Source: Anseranas semipalmata (lineage: Eukaryota; Chordata; Aves; Anseriformes; Anseranatidae). From it: a DNA stretch of 64,000 bases. The stretch is from contig VXAA01000605.1 in the NCBI GenBank assembly GCA_013399115.1, positions 701,674 to 765,673 on the forward strand, read 5' to 3'. Both the position numbers and the translations under genes were made by a program. The notes under the pieces were generated by a model. The model made no database searches. It saw only the letters and a program-made list of their open reading frames with translations, and had not been told where the DNA came from. Positions within the stretch are counted from its first letter, which is position 1, and each line of letters starts with the position of its first letter. Below are positions 62,645 to 64,000 of the stretch, one piece after another.

Positions 62645-63957
62645 TCAGGATCCCGGCTGGGGGCTGGCTCCGCTCTGTGAACCTGCAGGAACCAAGCAGG
62701 GGCTCAGTTGTCACCAGATCTCATACCCCATCCGCTTCCCCCTAAGAGGCAACAACCCAGCTGTGGCCCCAAACCCCAGGGTCTCCTCCTGTCTGGTAGG
62801 AGAGGCAGGCACCTCATTGCTTCAGCCCCCGAGACACCCCTTCCCCACCCCAGGACCCGGTGCCCAAAGGGACCCAGAGGGTCCCACGTCCCTGTCGTTG
62901 CGCAGGACTTACAGAGCAGGAAGCGGCGCAGGTTCTGGGCAGAGCCCCCCGACAGTAGGTAAGCCCAGACAGCGGCAGCGGCCATCAGCAGGTAGGAGGG
63001 CACCAGGCTGCCCACGTACAGGGGGTTGCAAAATGTCTGCGGGGAGAGGGAAAGGGTGAGCGGGGTCTCCCATGGCCTGGCTGTCACACACAGCCGTTGT
63101 GTCCCCCCTCCTCTTGGTTCCACTGGTGTGGCAGCTCTAGTGAGGGGCTGGGACAGGATGGGGACGCGTGGCAGTGTCACTGCCCTCAGCCCCGATGAGT
63201 TGGTCCCTGTTCGAGCAGGGGGTTGGACCAGGTGTCCTCCAGAGGTCCCTTCCCACCTCAACCACTCTGGGATTCAGTGGAAGGGGGCAGGGGAAACCAG
63301 CTCCAGGATTTGGGTCATGAAGGGCACAGCCCATGGGTTGCAAGTCCCCAAAAACCAACGGCATTGCTGGTGCCAAAGGCTGCTCCTCCCCAGGCACGGG
63401 GACCAGCGCACCCCACAGCCATCCCCAGAGGCAGCACAGAGCTCTGCTCCCAGCCACTCACCGACCCCGAAACCGCAAGGTGCATGACAACGACGGCCGC
63501 GATCTCCCACCAGCGCCGGTTCTCGCAGCCGTGGAAAAAGAGGATGCCCCAGAAGGTGTGCAGGAAGATCAACACCATGGTCATGAAGGCTGCGGGGAGC
63601 AACAGCGGGGAGTCACCAGGGAGCCACCAGTCCTGCAGGCTCGGGGGGGGACGGAGAGGGGCCAGGAAGGGGCGCGGGGGCACTGATGGGCTGGGCAGGA
63701 GCAGGGAGGGTCACAGGGGACAAGCCGCGGCAGGTGGGGGCTGCAAGGGGCTACGGGGAGCAGCAGCCCTCGCGTGTCTGCCGCCCCCGTGAGGCAGCAG
63801 AGATGCGGGCGAGGGGCACGATCCCGTCCCTCACCTGAGGTCAGGAAGTAGAGCTGCGAGTCCCCGTGGATGCCCACGGTGCCAGGTCCCAGCGCGTCCG
63901 CCAGGAGGTTGATCATGGAGAAGGCGCCGCTCATGAGCCCAAAGCCCACGCCAGCCA
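62645..63957 (-). CDS. Gamma-secretase subunit APH-1, 3' coding exons (partial)
   Basis: APH-1 is the multipass scaffold subunit of gamma-secretase, which cleaves Notch, APP and other membrane proteins. Four exons read leftwards: 63957-63835, 63589-63462, 63036-62913 and 62682-62645 (stop TGA at 62645-62647), with consistent phases and GT-AG introns. The first has AGVGFGLMSGAFS with the GxxxG helix-packing motif of TM4, then INLLADALGPGTVGIHGDS. The second has FLHTFWGILFFHGCENRRWW and VVVMHLAVSGS; the two conserved TM histidines (human H171 and H197) are kept. The third has TFCNPLY and the last TM segment ending GGSAQNLRRFLL. The C-terminus is short. LADALGPG, YFLTSAF and HTFWG are closer to APH1A than APH1B, but the locus suggests a third paralogue. 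The 5' exons lie right of the window. Confidence 0.87.
63190..63278 (+). mobile_element. CR1 3' end remnant in an APH1 intron
   Basis: GGGGGTTGGACCAGGTGTCC followed by TCCAGAGGTCCCTTCCCACC and CAACCACTCTGGGATTC matches the usual avian CR1 3' terminus. It is in plus orientation, antisense to APH1. Confidence 0.82.
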
Positions 63958-64000
63958 CTGCCGGGACAGAGAGGCCGTGATGCCCCCGGCCCGCGGTCCC

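Overview
This is an avian nuclear DNA window. Genes are split into short exons with GT-AG introns, and the reverse-transcriptase remnants match CR1, the typical bird LINE. Two runs of N (4105-4452 and 49861-49987) are assembly gaps in GC-rich sequence next to promoters. I recognise three protein-coding genes, one partial gene end on each side and long non-coding stretches. Exon limits come from reading frames, splice consensus and phase matching at every junction; no transcript or database was consulted.

Layout. (1) 456-1792, minus strand: the first three coding exons of ARHGEF39, a Rho guanine-nucleotide exchange factor; the rest lies left of the window. (2) 4514-28479, plus strand: a 28-exon unconventional myosin of at least 1028 residues, whose first exon(s) probably fall in the 348-base gap. 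The motor is followed by one IQ motif, a charged helix, a proline/arginine-rich hinge, a complete SH2 domain and a C-terminal tail. No human myosin has an SH2 domain, so this is the most notable gene here. (3) About 28.5-50 kb: roughly 21.5 kb with no gene I can support, holding CR1/LINE remnants, simple repeats and a hairpin-rich minisatellite beside the second gap. (4) 50065-61227, plus strand: an 11-exon membrane carbonic anhydrase, best called CA9. (5) 62645-63957, minus strand: the last four coding exons of APH1, a gamma-secretase subunit, convergent with CA9.

Synteny. ARHGEF39 and CA9 are close neighbours on human 9p13.3. Human CA12 adjoins APH1B and human CA14 adjoins APH1A, but human CA9 has no APH1 beside it. 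A CA9-APH1 pair next to ARHGEF39 therefore suggests a third APH1 ohnolog kept in this lineage, and the myosin between ARHGEF39 and CA9 looks like another gene absent from the human interval. The genes do not form an operon-like system. ARHGEF39 (Rho activation) and the SH2 myosin (actin motor with a predicted phosphotyrosine reader) are divergent neighbours that could share a promoter region; CA9 and APH1 are independent membrane proteins.
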